Source: Streptomyces microflavus (lineage in GTDB: Bacteria; Actinomycetota; Actinomycetes; Streptomycetales; Streptomycetaceae). From it: DNA of 64,000 nucleotides. A program made the position numbers and the translations under genes. Positions 51,187-59,914 of this stretch are shown here, one piece after another. Where the stretch lies: positions 1 through 64,000 of the forward strand of contig NZ_BMUG01000014.1 of the NCBI RefSeq assembly GCF_014650075.1, read 5' to 3'. Positions within the stretch are counted from its first letter, which is position 1, and each line of letters begins with the position of its first letter. A model generated the notes under the pieces. It saw only the letters and a program-made list of their open reading frames with translations, searched no databases and had not been told where the DNA came from.

Positions 51187-51205
51187 CGCATGCCAGGGAG
51201 ATGGA

Positions 51206-52078
51206 GTGCTGACGGAACGGCACCTGGAAATCTTCATCGCGTTGGCGGAGGAGGAGCATTTCGGCGCCGCCGCCCAACGGGTGGGGATCACCCAGCCGCC
51301 TCTCTCCCAGGGGCTGCGCCGACTGGAGGCGCTCCTCGGTGTCCGCCTGTTCGAGCGGGAGCGGGGGGTGTTCCTCACCGAGGAAGGTGCCCTGCTGCTC
51401 CCGCACGCCCGCAGGGCGCTGGCCGCCCTGGCGGAGCTGCGGGAGACCGGTGCCCGCGAGCACGCCGACGGTCGCCGTCTGCGGCTGGGGCTGGCCCCCG
51501 AGGTGCCGGCGCCCCTCGCGGCCGATGTGGCGGCGGCCCCGGTCCGGGCGGGTGACCGGACCCGCATCAGCACGGTGACGGCTCCCACCGCGGCCCTGCT
51601 CTCCGATGTCGCGTCGGGCCGCCTCGACCTCGCCGTGGTCCGCCACCCCTCGGTGCTGCACGGCCTCGCCGCCGGGCAGGTGATCCTCCTGCCGACCTGG
51701 ATCCTCGCCCCCGCCCGCCCGGCGGACGACGTTGGTAGCGCGCCGCGGCGACTGCCGGTGGCCGTGCGCCCCCGGGGTGAGGCGCCCGCCGCCCATGACC
51801 TGTTCGTCGACACGCTGGCGAGCCGGGGCCGCCGTGTGGAGACGGTGGTGGTCGCCGACGAGCGGGCCGGGCTGGCGTTGGTGGCGGCGGGCCAGGCCGT
51901 ACTGGTCACCGCGGACGAGGGGCTGACGGCCTCGCGGGTCGAGCGGCGGCGGGCGACCGACCCGCCGCTCCCCCTGCGGCTGCGGGTGGTCTGGAACCCC
52001 CGGCGTCCGGGTTCCGGGGATCCGGCCGGGACGGCACGGTTGCTGGAGGACGTCCTGGCCCGTGAGGCGGCGAGGTGA
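51206..52078 (+). CDS. blaA: LysR-family activator of the beta-lactamase (BlaA-like)
   Basis: A 290-residue LysR regulator. The N-terminal winged helix-turn-helix is clear (LEIFIALAEEEHFGAAAQRVGITQPPLSQGLRRLEALLGVRLFERE), followed by a substrate-type effector domain. GTG 51206 has AGGGAG five bases upstream. By analogy with S. cacaoi BlaA it would activate the divergent beta-lactamase gene and its own gene on beta-lactam exposure. Its stop overlaps the start of the BlaB-like gene (GTGA). Confidence 0.88.
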   Translation: MLTERHLEIFIALAEEEHFGAAAQRVGITQPPLSQGLRRLEALLGVRLFERERGVFLTEEGALLLPHARRALAALAELRETGAREHADGRRLRLGLAPEVPAPLAADVAAAPVRAGDRTRISTVTAPTAALLSDVASGRLDLAVVRHPSVLHGLAAGQVILLPTWILAPARPADDVGSAPRRLPVAVRPRGEAPAAHDLFVDTLASRGRRVETVVVADERAGLALVAAGQAVLVTADEGLTASRVERRRATDPPLPLRLRVVWNPRRPGSGDPAGTARLLEDVLAREAAR

Positions 52079-52989
52079 ACGGCTCCCGGCACGGTGGCGG
52101 GGTGGACCGGACCATCCGCTCCCTCTTCGACGACGCGGGCGTCCGGGGCTGGCTGCACGTGGCGGAACTGGACCGCCCGTCCGCCCACGTGGTGCTCGAC
52201 CCGGACGAGCAGGTGCCGATGGGTTCCGTCTACAAGGTGCCGCTCATGACCGCCTTCTGCCGGCTGGCCGATGCCGGGAGGATCGACCCGTCCCACCGGC
52301 TCACGCTGGAAGCGGCCGACCGGGTTCCCGGGCCCACCGGTCTCTCGATCCTCCGTGACCCGGTCACCATGTCGCTGCGTGACCTGGTGGTGCAGATGAT
52401 GAGCGTCTCCGACAACACCGCGGCCCATGCCGTTCTGCGTGCGGTCGGCCCCGAGGCCGTCGACCGGGTGTGCGCCGACCTCGGTCTGCCGCACACCCGG
52501 ATCCACGGCGGGGTCGTCGGCACGTTCGACCGGCTGGTCGCCGATACGGGCGCCGGATCGCTGGACGCCGCCATGGACCGGGTCGCGGACAACGACACCG
52601 TCGTCCCCCCGGACGTGTACGACCCCGCGTACAAGGCCTCCTCCACACCGGCCGACATCGCCCGGCTGCTGCGGGCGATCTGGACGGACGAGGCGGCGTC
52701 CCCCGCAAGCTGCTCCTTCATGCGGGCGGCGATGGGCACCCAGGCGTGGGCCCACCGTCTCGCCTCCGGATTCCCGTACGACGACGTGACCGTGTACGGA
52801 AAGACGGGCACGTTCGGCTCCATGCGCCACGAAGCGGGGGTGGTGGAGCTCGCGGACGGCAGCGCGTACACGGCCGTGGTCTTCACCCAGGCCGCCCGTG
52901 CCGACAAGAAGCTCCCGCGTGCGGACGCCGTGATCGGCGCGGTCGCCAGGGTCGCGGTGGAGGAGCTCCGCAGGAGCCAGGACGTCTGA
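52075..52989 (+). CDS. blaB: Cytosolic penicillin-recognising-like regulator (BlaB-like)
   Basis: A 304-residue protein with a serine beta-lactamase fold. It has S51VYK54, SDN (MSVSDNTAAH) and KTG (YGKTGTFG) but no signal peptide, so it should stay in the cytoplasm. It also lacks the ExxLN omega-loop of active class A enzymes (the equivalent region reads DTVVPPDVYDPA). In S. cacaoi, BlaB has the same features and is required for beta-lactamase induction together with BlaA. Translational coupling to the LysR gene and the neighbouring beta-lactamase support that role. Confidence 0.85.
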   Translation: MNGSRHGGGVDRTIRSLFDDAGVRGWLHVAELDRPSAHVVLDPDEQVPMGSVYKVPLMTAFCRLADAGRIDPSHRLTLEAADRVPGPTGLSILRDPVTMSLRDLVVQMMSVSDNTAAHAVLRAVGPEAVDRVCADLGLPHTRIHGGVVGTFDRLVADTGAGSLDAAMDRVADNDTVVPPDVYDPAYKASSTPADIARLLRAIWTDEAASPASCSFMRAAMGTQAWAHRLASGFPYDDVTVYGKTGTFGSMRHEAGVVELADGSAYTAVVFTQAARADKKLPRADAVIGAVARVAVEELRRSQDV

Positions 52990-53100
52990 GCCTGCCGGAA
53001 CCCGGGACGTCCGGCTCGCGGCGCCGGAGGCGTGACCGGGCCACGCGGCGCGCTCTGCGGCATCCTGGGCGCAGGACAACCGGTCGATGGAGGAGTACCC

Positions 53101-53529
53101 GTGGCTCTGACCCGTGACGAGCGTGAACAGTTCCTGGCCGAACCGCATATCGCCGCGCTGGCCGTGGACTCGGCGGAGGAGGGGCGCGCCCCACTCACCG
53201 TGCCGATCTGGTACCAGTACGAACCCGGTGGCGACATCTGGATCATGACGGGGCGTGACTCCCGCAAGGGGCGGCTGATCGCCGCGGCAGGGCGGTTCTC
53301 CCTGATGGTCGACCGGGTCGAGCCGACCGTGCGCTATGTGTCCGTCGAGGGCCCGGTCGTCGCGACGCGCCCCGCCACCCGTGAGCAGCTGGTCGAGGTG
53401 TCGTCCCGCTATCTGCCCGCGGAGAAGGTCGACGCCTATGTGGACTTCGCCTGGAAGGAGCACGGCGAGCAGGTGGTCATCCATATGCGGCCCCAGCGCT
53501 GGCTGAGTTCGGACCTCGGCGGGTCCTGA
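53101..53529 (+). CDS. Pyridoxamine-5'-phosphate-oxidase-family (FMN/F420) protein
   Basis: A 142-residue split-barrel flavin/F420-binding protein. FLAEPHIAALAVDS, RAPLTVPIWYQYEPGGDIWIMTG and RYVSVEGPVV match the PPOX family. Such proteins in actinobacteria often reduce small molecules with F420H2 or bind heme, and the substrate here is unknown. GTG 53101 follows GGAGGA. It stands alone between the beta-lactamase regulators and a terminator. Confidence 0.85.
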   Translation: MALTRDEREQFLAEPHIAALAVDSAEEGRAPLTVPIWYQYEPGGDIWIMTGRDSRKGRLIAAAGRFSLMVDRVEPTVRYVSVEGPVVATRPATREQLVEVSSRYLPAEKVDAYVDFAWKEHGEQVVIHMRPQRWLSSDLGGS

Positions 53530-53557
53530 GCCACCGGGACCGGGCCGGACAGCACGG

Positions 53558-53589
53558 ACAGGGCCCGCCCCCGAGGGGACGGGCCCTGT
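53558..53589. terminator. Bidirectional hairpin terminator
   Basis: ACAGGGCCCGCCCCC (53558-53572) pairs with GGGGACGGGCCCTGT (53575-53589) with one mismatch, between convergent genes. Confidence 0.75.
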
Positions 53590-53603
53590 TCACGACTGGA
53601 GGA

Positions 53604-53858
53604 TCAGTGGCCCTGGAGGTACTCGGCGTAGAGGTAGCCGCGCTCGGCGCCGAAGTGCTGGCGGCTCTCCTCGGCGTAGGTGATCCCGTACGGGCCGCCG
53701 AGGTTGGTGTACTCGGCGTGGCCGCGGTGCCCTTCGATCGCCTGGTAGCCGGCGCCGGCCTTGCCGCCCTCCCAGCCGCCGTCGGCGACGGCGGGGGTGG
53801 CCGCCACGAGGCCTGCCGCGGCGACGGTCGCAAGAGTGATGGCGATACGACGAAGCAT
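53604..53858 (-). CDS. Small secreted protein of unknown function
   Basis: An 84-residue protein with a signal peptide (RIAITLATVAAAGLVAATPAVA) and a mature Gly/Tyr/His-rich part of about 60 residues (EGHRGHAEYTNLGGPYGI, RGYLYAEYLQGH). No cysteines are present. ATG 53858 follows AAGGAG. Family not recognised. Confidence 0.75.
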   Translation of the reverse strand: MLRRIAITLATVAAAGLVAATPAVADGGWEGGKAGAGYQAIEGHRGHAEYTNLGGPYGITYAEESRQHFGAERGYLYAEYLQGH

Positions 53859-54042
53859 GGGTGCTCCTTCTCAGCAACTGCGTAACGGATGGTGCGGAGC
53901 CCTAACCATTACGCGGGAGGGCCGCGTCGGCAGGGCGGACACGCACATGCCAGAGGCAATACACCTGGACGGGTGCACCCCGTCCCTCCGGCACCGTGCG
54001 GCCTCCTGCGGCCCCGTGAGACAAGAAATCCCCGGTCCGCAA

Positions 54043-54116
54043 TTGCGTACCAGGGATTATCCGCCGTATATTTGATTCTTCTGTGTTCATGAAGAAAGGC
54101 CCCACGCGGAGGCCTT
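54043..54116 (+). promoter_or_regulatory. Promoter and inverted repeat upstream of the HelR-like gene
   Basis: TTGCGT (54043-54048) and TATATT (54067-54072), 18 nt apart, form a plausible housekeeping promoter. Downstream lies the inverted repeat AAGGCC-N9-GGCCTT (54096-54116). helR-type genes are reported to be controlled by a rifamycin-associated inverted repeat; whether this repeat is that element was not verified. Confidence 0.5.
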
Positions 54117-54148
54117 ATAAGAAGAACCATATCCGGCAGGGAGCCGTT

Positions 54149-56383
54149 TTGTCAAACCGGGAAGCCGTCGAATTGCGGGAAGAGCAGGAATTCATCGACC
54201 GTGTCCACGCGCGGGTCGACGAGCTGCGCGGGGTCACGGCCCAGCATGTCGAGGAGGCGCTGACGCCGGTCGGGAACGGGCTGCAGGCCAGGCTCGAACG
54301 CGATGTGCTCGTCGCGGAGCGGTCGGGTCTGCTCGCCGCGCTGAACGCGGTGGACGGCTCGCTCTGTTTCGGGCGCATCGATCTCTCCGACGGCGCCGCG
54401 CACCATATCGGCCGCATCGGGATCCGTGCGGACGACACCGAGCACACGCCTCTTCTGATCGACTGGCGCGCGCCGGTCGCCCGGCCCTTCTATCTCGCCA
54501 CCGGGCATGTGCCGATGGGGCTCCGGCGGCGTCGGCACATCACGTCCCAGGGGCGTACGGTCACCGAGCTCCATGACGAGATCCTGGACCTCGGGGACGA
54601 CGACCGCACCGGTTTCGAGGACCGCAACGGCGACGCCGTGCTGCTGGCCGCGCTGAATTCCGCCCGGACCGGCCGGATGGGTGACATCGTGCGGACCATC
54701 CAGGCGGAGCAGGACCGCATCATCCGCGCCCCGCACCGCGGTGTCCTCGTCGTCGAGGGCGGTCCCGGCACCGGCAAGACGGCCGTCGCGCTGCACCGGG
54801 CCGCCTTCCTGCTGTACGAGCACCGGGAGCTGCTGGCCAAGCGTGCCGTGCTGATCGTGGGCCCCAACCCGGCCTTCCTGCGGTACATCGCGGAGGTGCT
54901 GCCCGCTCTGGGCGAGACCGGCGTCCTGCTCGCCACGCAGGCCGAGCTCTTCCCCGGCGTCCACGCCACCGGCACCGACACGCCCCGCGCCGCCGCGGTC
55001 AAGGGCGGTGCGCCGATGGCCGAGGCGCTCGCCCTCGCCGTACGCGACCGGCAGCAACTTCCCGAGCCCGGAGCCCCGTTGGTCATCCCGCACGACGACG
55101 GGGATCTCGTCCTGGACTGGGAGATCGCTTACGAGGCCCGGCAGGCGGCCCGGGACACCCTGCTGCCGCACAACCTGGCCCGCCCGCACTTCGCCTTCCG
55201 GATCATCGACGCGCTGACCGCGCAGCTCACCGAGCGCATCGGCGCCGACCCGTACGGCGGGCCCAACTTCCTCGGGCCGGACGACATCGCGCAGCTCGGC
55301 AAGGCCGTCGCGATGAGCGGGGAGGTGCACGACGCCATCGAGACGCTGTGGCCCGAGCTCACCCCGCAGGATTTCCTCGCCGGATATCTGGCCGAACCGG
55401 TGTATCTGGCGGACGAGGACGCCGAGGCCCTGCGGCGGGCTCCCGGGGGCGGGGAGTGGACCCCTGCCGACGTGCCCCTGCTGGACGAGGCGGCCGAGCT
55501 GCTCGGGGCCGACGACAGTGCAGCGCGGGCCGCGGCGGAGGCCGAGCGGCAGGAGCGGATCTCTTACGCGCAGGGGCTGTTGGAGCTGTCGCGGGGTTCG
55601 GAGACGTTCGAGTTCGAGGACGAGGAGTCCGAGATCCTCGCCGCCCACGACATCATCGACGCCGAGCGGATGGCGGAGCGGCACGAGGAGACCGACCACC
55701 GCAGCGCGGCCGAGCGGGCCGCCGCCGACCGCACCTGGGCGTTCGGGCACATCATCGTCGACGAGGCGCAGGAGCTGTCGCCCATGGCGTGGCGGCTGCT
55801 GATGCGCCGCTCACCGACGCGTTCGCTGACCCTGGTCGGCGATCCGGCCCAGACGTCGGAGGAGGCCGGCGTGGGTTCGTGGGAGAAGATCCTCGACCCG
55901 TACGTCGGTGACCGCTTCGAGCATGTGACGCTCGGGGTCAACTACCGTACGCCCGCCGAGATCATGGAGCTGGCCGCCCGCGTCGTACGGGAGCGGAATC
56001 CTTCCTTCGTGGCGCCCGGTTCGGTGCGGTCCACCGGTGAGGAGCCGTGGGTGCGGGACGCGGGTGCGGACCTGGCGGGCGCGGTGGCGAAGGCCGTCGT
56101 GGAGCTGACGCCCGAGGAGGGGCGTCTCGCGGTGATCGCGCCGCGTGAGCTGCACGAGGAGATCGCCGCGCCGCTGGACGGGGTCACGGCGGGGGCCGAG
56201 CCCGACCTCACGCGGTCGGTGGTGCTGCTCGACCCGCGGCAGGCCAAGGGGCTGGAGTTCGACCATGTGCTGGTCGTGGAGCCCGCCCGGTACGGGACGA
56301 GCGACCTCTATGTGGCGCTGACCCGTGCCACCCAGCGGCTGGGCATCGTCCACCGCGAGGAGCTGCCCCCGGCGCTGCGCTGA
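54149..56383 (+). CDS. helR: HelR/HelD-like RNA-polymerase-binding ATPase
   Basis: About 744 residues. An N-terminal coiled-coil stretch (REAVELREEQEFIDRVHARVDELRG) is followed by superfamily 1 helicase-like domains with Walker A GGPGTGKTAV, the Walker B-like VDEAQELSPM, GDPAQTSEEAG, and the C-terminal QAKGLEFDHV and YVALTRATQRLGI. HelD-type proteins insert arms into RNA polymerase and release it from DNA; actinobacterial HelR also protects it from rifamycins. A TTG start at 54149 is preferred because AGGGAG (54138-54143) lies five bases upstream and the coil starts there; the frame extends to ATG 54083 without a comparable site. Confidence 0.87.
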   Translation: MSNREAVELREEQEFIDRVHARVDELRGVTAQHVEEALTPVGNGLQARLERDVLVAERSGLLAALNAVDGSLCFGRIDLSDGAAHHIGRIGIRADDTEHTPLLIDWRAPVARPFYLATGHVPMGLRRRRHITSQGRTVTELHDEILDLGDDDRTGFEDRNGDAVLLAALNSARTGRMGDIVRTIQAEQDRIIRAPHRGVLVVEGGPGTGKTAVALHRAAFLLYEHRELLAKRAVLIVGPNPAFLRYIAEVLPALGETGVLLATQAELFPGVHATGTDTPRAAAVKGGAPMAEALALAVRDRQQLPEPGAPLVIPHDDGDLVLDWEIAYEARQAARDTLLPHNLARPHFAFRIIDALTAQLTERIGADPYGGPNFLGPDDIAQLGKAVAMSGEVHDAIETLWPELTPQDFLAGYLAEPVYLADEDAEALRRAPGGGEWTPADVPLLDEAAELLGADDSAARAAAEAERQERISYAQGLLELSRGSETFEFEDEESEILAAHDIIDAERMAERHEETDHRSAAERAAADRTWAFGHIIVDEAQELSPMAWRLLMRRSPTRSLTLVGDPAQTSEEAGVGSWEKILDPYVGDRFEHVTLGVNYRTPAEIMELAARVVRERNPSFVAPGSVRSTGEEPWVRDAGADLAGAVAKAVVELTPEEGRLAVIAPRELHEEIAAPLDGVTAGAEPDLTRSVVLLDPRQAKGLEFDHVLVVEPARYGTSDLYVALTRATQRLGIVHREELPPALR

Positions 56384-56409
56384 CCACAGCCGCCTTCCTT
56401 CCGTCCGTC

Positions 56410-56440
56410 ACGCCCCCCGGTACCGCACCGGGGGGCGTTT
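56410..56440 (+). terminator. Hairpin terminator after the HelR-like gene
   Basis: A perfect 12-bp stem (56410-56421 with 56427-56438), 5-nt loop, followed by T residues. Confidence 0.85.
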
Positions 56441-56477
56441 CCGTCTCCCTGCAGCGACCAACCACACTCCTGCTGCT

Positions 56478-56520
56478 TGATAATGCTCGAAACTCGGGCC
56501 TAATATGCAGCTTCGAGCAT
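56478..56520 (+). promoter_or_regulatory. Promoter flanked by inverted ATGCTCGAA operator half-sites
   Basis: TTGATA (56478-56483) and TAATAT (56501-56506) are 17 nt apart, a strong promoter match. ATGCTCGAA (56483-56491) and TTCGAGCAT (56512-56520) are exact inverted copies that bracket the -10 box. A sugar-responsive repressor (DeoR or GntR type) is a likely reader. Confidence 0.75.
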
Positions 56521-56544
56521 CACGCGCGGAGCAGGGGAGATCAG

Positions 56545-57429
56545 ATGACGCATGTGGCACGGGAGCTGGCCAGTCAGCCCGACTGCTGGCAGCGGGCAGC
56601 GGGGATGGCGGACGGGCTCGCGGAACAGCTTCCGGCGGCCGGTGAGCGCATCGCCGTCGTCGGCTGCGGCACCTCCTACTTCATGGCCCAGGCCTACGCG
56701 GCCCTCCGCGAGGGCAGTGGCCAGGGCGAGACCGACGCCTTCGCCGCTTCGGAGTTCCCCGCCGGGCGCCGCTACGACCGGATCGTGGCGCTGAGCCGCT
56801 CCGGCACCACGACCGAGGTGCTCGGCCTGCTCGCCCAGGCCCGTGGCACCACGCGGCGGACCGTGGTCATCGGGGACCCCGACACCCCCATGGCGGCGCT
56901 GGCCGACGACACGGTGGTCCTGGACTTCGCCGACGAGAAGTCCGTGGTGCAGACGCGGTTCGCGACCTCGGCGCTGACCCTGCTCCGCGCGCACCTGGGC
57001 CTGCACACCGACGCGGTCGTCGAGGACGCGCAGGTGGCTCTCGCCGAGCCGTTGCCGGCCGGTCTGGTCGAGTGCGGCCAGTTCACCTTCCTCGGGCAGG
57101 GCTGGAGCGTGGGGCTCGCCAACGAGGCGGCGCTGAAGATGCGGGAGGCGGCGCTGGCCTGGACGGAGGCGTATCCGGCGATGGAGTACCGGCACGGCCC
57201 GATCAGCATCTCGACGCGCTCCACCGCCACCTGGATGCTCGGTGACGCTCCCTCGGGGCTGTCCGACGAGGTCCACGCGACCGGGGCCCGCTGGGTGGCC
57301 GGAGGGCTCGACCCGCTGGCGGAGCTCGTCCGGGTGCAGCGTCTCGCCCTGGCGATCGCGGACGCCCGCGGCCTCGACCCGGACCGGCCGCGCCACCTGA
57401 CGCGCTCGGTCATCCTCAGCACGGCCTGA
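56545..57429 (+). CDS. SIS-domain sugar-phosphate isomerase/deaminase (AgaS/GlmS-isomerase-like)
   Basis: A 294-residue protein with two SIS domains. VVGCGTSYFMAQAYA and ALSRSGTTTEVLGLL carry the phosphosugar-binding loop, and LGQGWSVGLANEAALKMREAAL and AYPAMEYRHGPIS mark the second domain. The family isomerises or deaminates keto/amino sugar phosphates. ATG 56545 follows GGGGAGA. It is the first gene of a two-gene unit with the class II aldolase, consistent with a tagatose- or ketose-phosphate route. Confidence 0.88.
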   Translation: MTHVARELASQPDCWQRAAGMADGLAEQLPAAGERIAVVGCGTSYFMAQAYAALREGSGQGETDAFAASEFPAGRRYDRIVALSRSGTTTEVLGLLAQARGTTRRTVVIGDPDTPMAALADDTVVLDFADEKSVVQTRFATSALTLLRAHLGLHTDAVVEDAQVALAEPLPAGLVECGQFTFLGQGWSVGLANEAALKMREAALAWTEAYPAMEYRHGPISISTRSTATWMLGDAPSGLSDEVHATGARWVAGGLDPLAELVRVQRLALAIADARGLDPDRPRHLTRSVILSTA

Positions 57430-57473
57430 CGGCTCCTCACCACCGCCCGACAGTCCCTCATCCCGGAGTTGCC

Positions 57474-58343
57474 ATGCCCATCGCCGCCACCGGCGAGCTG
57501 ATCGCCGAAGCCGCAGCCCGGCGCGGTGCGGTCGCCGCGTTCAACGTCATCACCCTGGAGCACGCGGAAGCGATCGTGGAGGGAGCGGAGGCCGCGCGGG
57601 CGCCGGTGATCCTCCAGATCAGCGAGAACGCGGTCAAGTACCACGGCGGCCGGCTGCGGCCCCTGGCCCGCGCCGCACACGAGACGGCCCGGGCGGCCAC
57701 CGTTCCGGTCGCCCTCCATCTCGACCACGTCCACTCCCCCGAGCTCCTGCACCAGGCGGCGGAGTGCGGCTTCGGCTCGGCGATGTTCGACGCCGCCCGG
57801 CTGCCGTACGCGGAGAACGTGGCGGCCACCCGCGCCGCCGTCGTATGGGCGCACGAGAACGGTCTCTGGCTGGAGGCCGAGCTCGGCCAGGTCGGCGGCA
57901 AGAACGGTCAGACGCCGCTGGACGCCCATGCGCCCGGTGCCCGTACGGACCCGGAGGAGGCCCTCGCCTTCGTCGCCGCCACCGGGGTCGACGCGCTGGC
58001 CGTGGCCGTCGGCACCGCGCACGCCATGACCTCGCGGGACGCCCGGATCGACCACGACCTCCTGGCCCGGCTCCGTAAGGCCGTGCCGGTGCCCCTGGTG
58101 CTGCACGGTTCGTCCGGCGCCTCGGACGAGGAGCTGGCCCGGGCCGTGGCCGGGGGGATCGCCAAGGTCAACATCGGCACCGCGCTGAACATCGCGATGA
58201 CCGGCGCGGTACGGGAGCACCTGGCGCGGGACGAGCGGGGCGTCGATCCCCGTGCCTACCTCGCGCAGGGCCGGGACGCGATGGCCCGGACGGTGACCCG
58301 CCTGATAGGGGTTCTGCCCGCGCCCGCCGTGAAGGCGGCGTAG
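57474..58343 (+). CDS. Class II ketose-bisphosphate aldolase (KbaY/GatY-like)
   Basis: A 289-residue zinc-dependent aldolase. Zinc and active-site residues are in LHLDHVHSPE, EAELGQVGG, VAVGTAHA and LVLHGSSGAS, and NIGTALNIAMT closes the phosphate site. It splits a ketose bisphosphate, such as tagatose- or fructose-1,6-bisphosphate, to triose phosphates. ATG 57474 follows GGAG. It is 44 bp downstream of the SIS gene with no terminator between them and ends at a strong hairpin. Confidence 0.9.
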   Translation: MPIAATGELIAEAAARRGAVAAFNVITLEHAEAIVEGAEAARAPVILQISENAVKYHGGRLRPLARAAHETARAATVPVALHLDHVHSPELLHQAAECGFGSAMFDAARLPYAENVAATRAAVVWAHENGLWLEAELGQVGGKNGQTPLDAHAPGARTDPEEALAFVAATGVDALAVAVGTAHAMTSRDARIDHDLLARLRKAVPVPLVLHGSSGASDEELARAVAGGIAKVNIGTALNIAMTGAVREHLARDERGVDPRAYLAQGRDAMARTVTRLIGVLPAPAVKAA

Positions 58344-58344
58344 G

Positions 58345-58379
58345 GCACGGGGAGGGGGCGTCGTGCCCCCTCCCCGTGC
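58345..58379. terminator. Bidirectional hairpin terminator between aldolase and phosphatase-fusion genes
   Basis: A perfect 15-bp stem (58345-58359 with 58365-58379) and 5-nt loop GTCGT separate convergent operons. Confidence 0.88.
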
Positions 58380-58381
58380 TG

Positions 58382-59869
58382 TCACCCCTGCGCGGGTGTC
58401 CGCCATTGCGCGACGAGCGATGTGAGGCTCTCCAGGACCCGGCGGCCCGGCGCCGCCGGGATCGGTGTCGCGGAGGGGACGGCCACCACCCGGCAGCCGG
58501 CCTCCTCGGCCGCCGCGGTGCCGGTGGGGCTGTCCTCGACCACCAGGCATGCTCCGGGCGGGAGTCGGAGGCGTGCTGCGGCTTCGAGGTAGGGGTCCGG
58601 GTGGGGCTTGGAGCGGTCCGTCTCGCCGTCCGCCACCGTCGTACGGAACGCCTCGGCGCCCAGCGTCTTCAGCACCGCGTCCACGACCCGGCGCGGGGAG
58701 GCCGACACCAGGGCCGCGGGTATGTTCCCGTCCGCCAGCAGGTCGAGCAGGTCGCGGGCGCCGGGGCGTAGCTCGATGCCCGCCTCGACCGCCGCGAGGA
58801 ACGTGTCCTCCAGGGCGGATTCCAGGATCCGGTCGTCGACGGCCCGGGGGCACAAGGCTGCGAGGTGGACGGCCGTGTCGGCGCAGGTGCGGCCGAGGAC
58901 TCCGGCGCCCTCCTCGTCGGTGAGGGTGTGGCCGTGGGCGGCGGCGACCTCACGGGCCGCGTCGAGCCACAGGGGTTCGGTGTCCACCAGGGTGCCGTCC
59001 ATGTCGAGCAGGACGGCCCGCGGCAGGGTCGGTACGGCGGTGCCGTCGAGGGTCCAGTGCGAGTCGGGGGTCCGGTCGAGCGCGGCGTACACCTGGGCCG
59101 CGACGTCCTCGTGCCGGACCGGGCGCAGCGGCCGGGCGCCCGCCGTGATGTCCGGGCCCGCACAGGCCAGCCACGCCGTGCGTTCGGTCTCGCTGTTCCC
59201 TCCGTGGCCGCCCTCGTCCCGGTGCCCGTGGTCCGTGACGACGAGGACGGTCCAGGCCTCCTCCTCGTACGACGGACGGGTGCGCAGGGCGGTGAGGAGG
59301 CTGCCCAGGCGGCGGTCGGCCGAGGCGATGGACTGCTCGTACGTGGAGCCGCAGCCGAGGTGGTGGGCTGTCTCGTCGGGGGCGCCGAGGTAGACGAAGG
59401 AGGCCTCGGGGTCCTCGTGGGTCAGGACGGTGACGGCGTCGCGGACGGTCGCCTCGTCGGCGTCCTCCCAGGCCTGCGGGGTGTCGGCGGCCGGTGCGTG
59501 GTGGGTGAGGCGGGTGGGGCGGCGGAACATCGGTCCGCCGTCGGCCACGGTGACCAGGGGTTCCCAAGCCGCCGCGGCATAGGTGCGGCGGCCGTCCTGG
59601 CGGGCCAGCCGGGTGGTGAAGTCCGGGAAGACGCCGAGGCGGTGGCCGCTGAAGTCGTTGGACCACACGGCGTGCTTGGTGACGCGCACGCCGGTGACGA
59701 TCGTCGCCCAGCACGGGCCGGACATCGTGGGGGTGGAATCCGCGACCGTCACGGGGGCCAGGAATCCGGCGTCGGCGACCGTATCGAGGTGCGGGGTGGG
59801 GACACGGGCGAGCGTGTCGAGGCGTACTCCGTCGATGCCGACGACGAGCACGCGGCGGGCGCGGGGCAT
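58382..59869 (-). CDS. Fusion of type I phosphodiesterase/alkaline-phosphatase-fold domain and HAD phosphatase
   Basis: A 495-residue protein of two enzyme halves. Residues 1 to about 285 have the alkaline-phosphatase fold: VGIDGVRLDTL, the Thr nucleophile in STPTMSGPCW, and metal ligands in YLGAPDETAHHLG and VTDHGHRDEGGHGG. Residues about 285-495 are a beta-phosphoglucomutase-type HAD phosphatase: LLDMDGTLVDTEPL, SASPRR, SKPHPDPY and VVEDSPTG. Both sets of catalytic residues are intact. ATG 59869 follows GGGAGA. It is the last gene of the ABC transporter operon and probably handles a phosphorylated or phosphodiester sugar intermediate. Confidence 0.9.
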   Translation of the reverse strand: MPRARRVLVVGIDGVRLDTLARVPTPHLDTVADAGFLAPVTVADSTPTMSGPCWATIVTGVRVTKHAVWSNDFSGHRLGVFPDFTTRLARQDGRRTYAAAAWEPLVTVADGGPMFRRPTRLTHHAPAADTPQAWEDADEATVRDAVTVLTHEDPEASFVYLGAPDETAHHLGCGSTYEQSIASADRRLGSLLTALRTRPSYEEEAWTVLVVTDHGHRDEGGHGGNSETERTAWLACAGPDITAGARPLRPVRHEDVAAQVYAALDRTPDSHWTLDGTAVPTLPRAVLLDMDGTLVDTEPLWLDAAREVAAAHGHTLTDEEGAGVLGRTCADTAVHLAALCPRAVDDRILESALEDTFLAAVEAGIELRPGARDLLDLLADGNIPAALVSASPRRVVDAVLKTLGAEAFRTTVADGETDRSKPHPDPYLEAAARLRLPPGACLVVEDSPTGTAAAEEAGCRVVAVPSATPIPAAPGRRVLESLTSLVAQWRTPAQG

Positions 59870-59914
59870 GGTGGTCTCCCGGGGCGGTGCTGGAGTGGTG
59901 GCAGGGGTGCGGGG

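Noticed and set aside
50344..53484. 1046-residue open frame on the minus strand
   Set aside because: Covers the LysR and BlaB-like genes in antisense and continues out of frame through the beta-lactamase; no domains, unlikely codon pattern.
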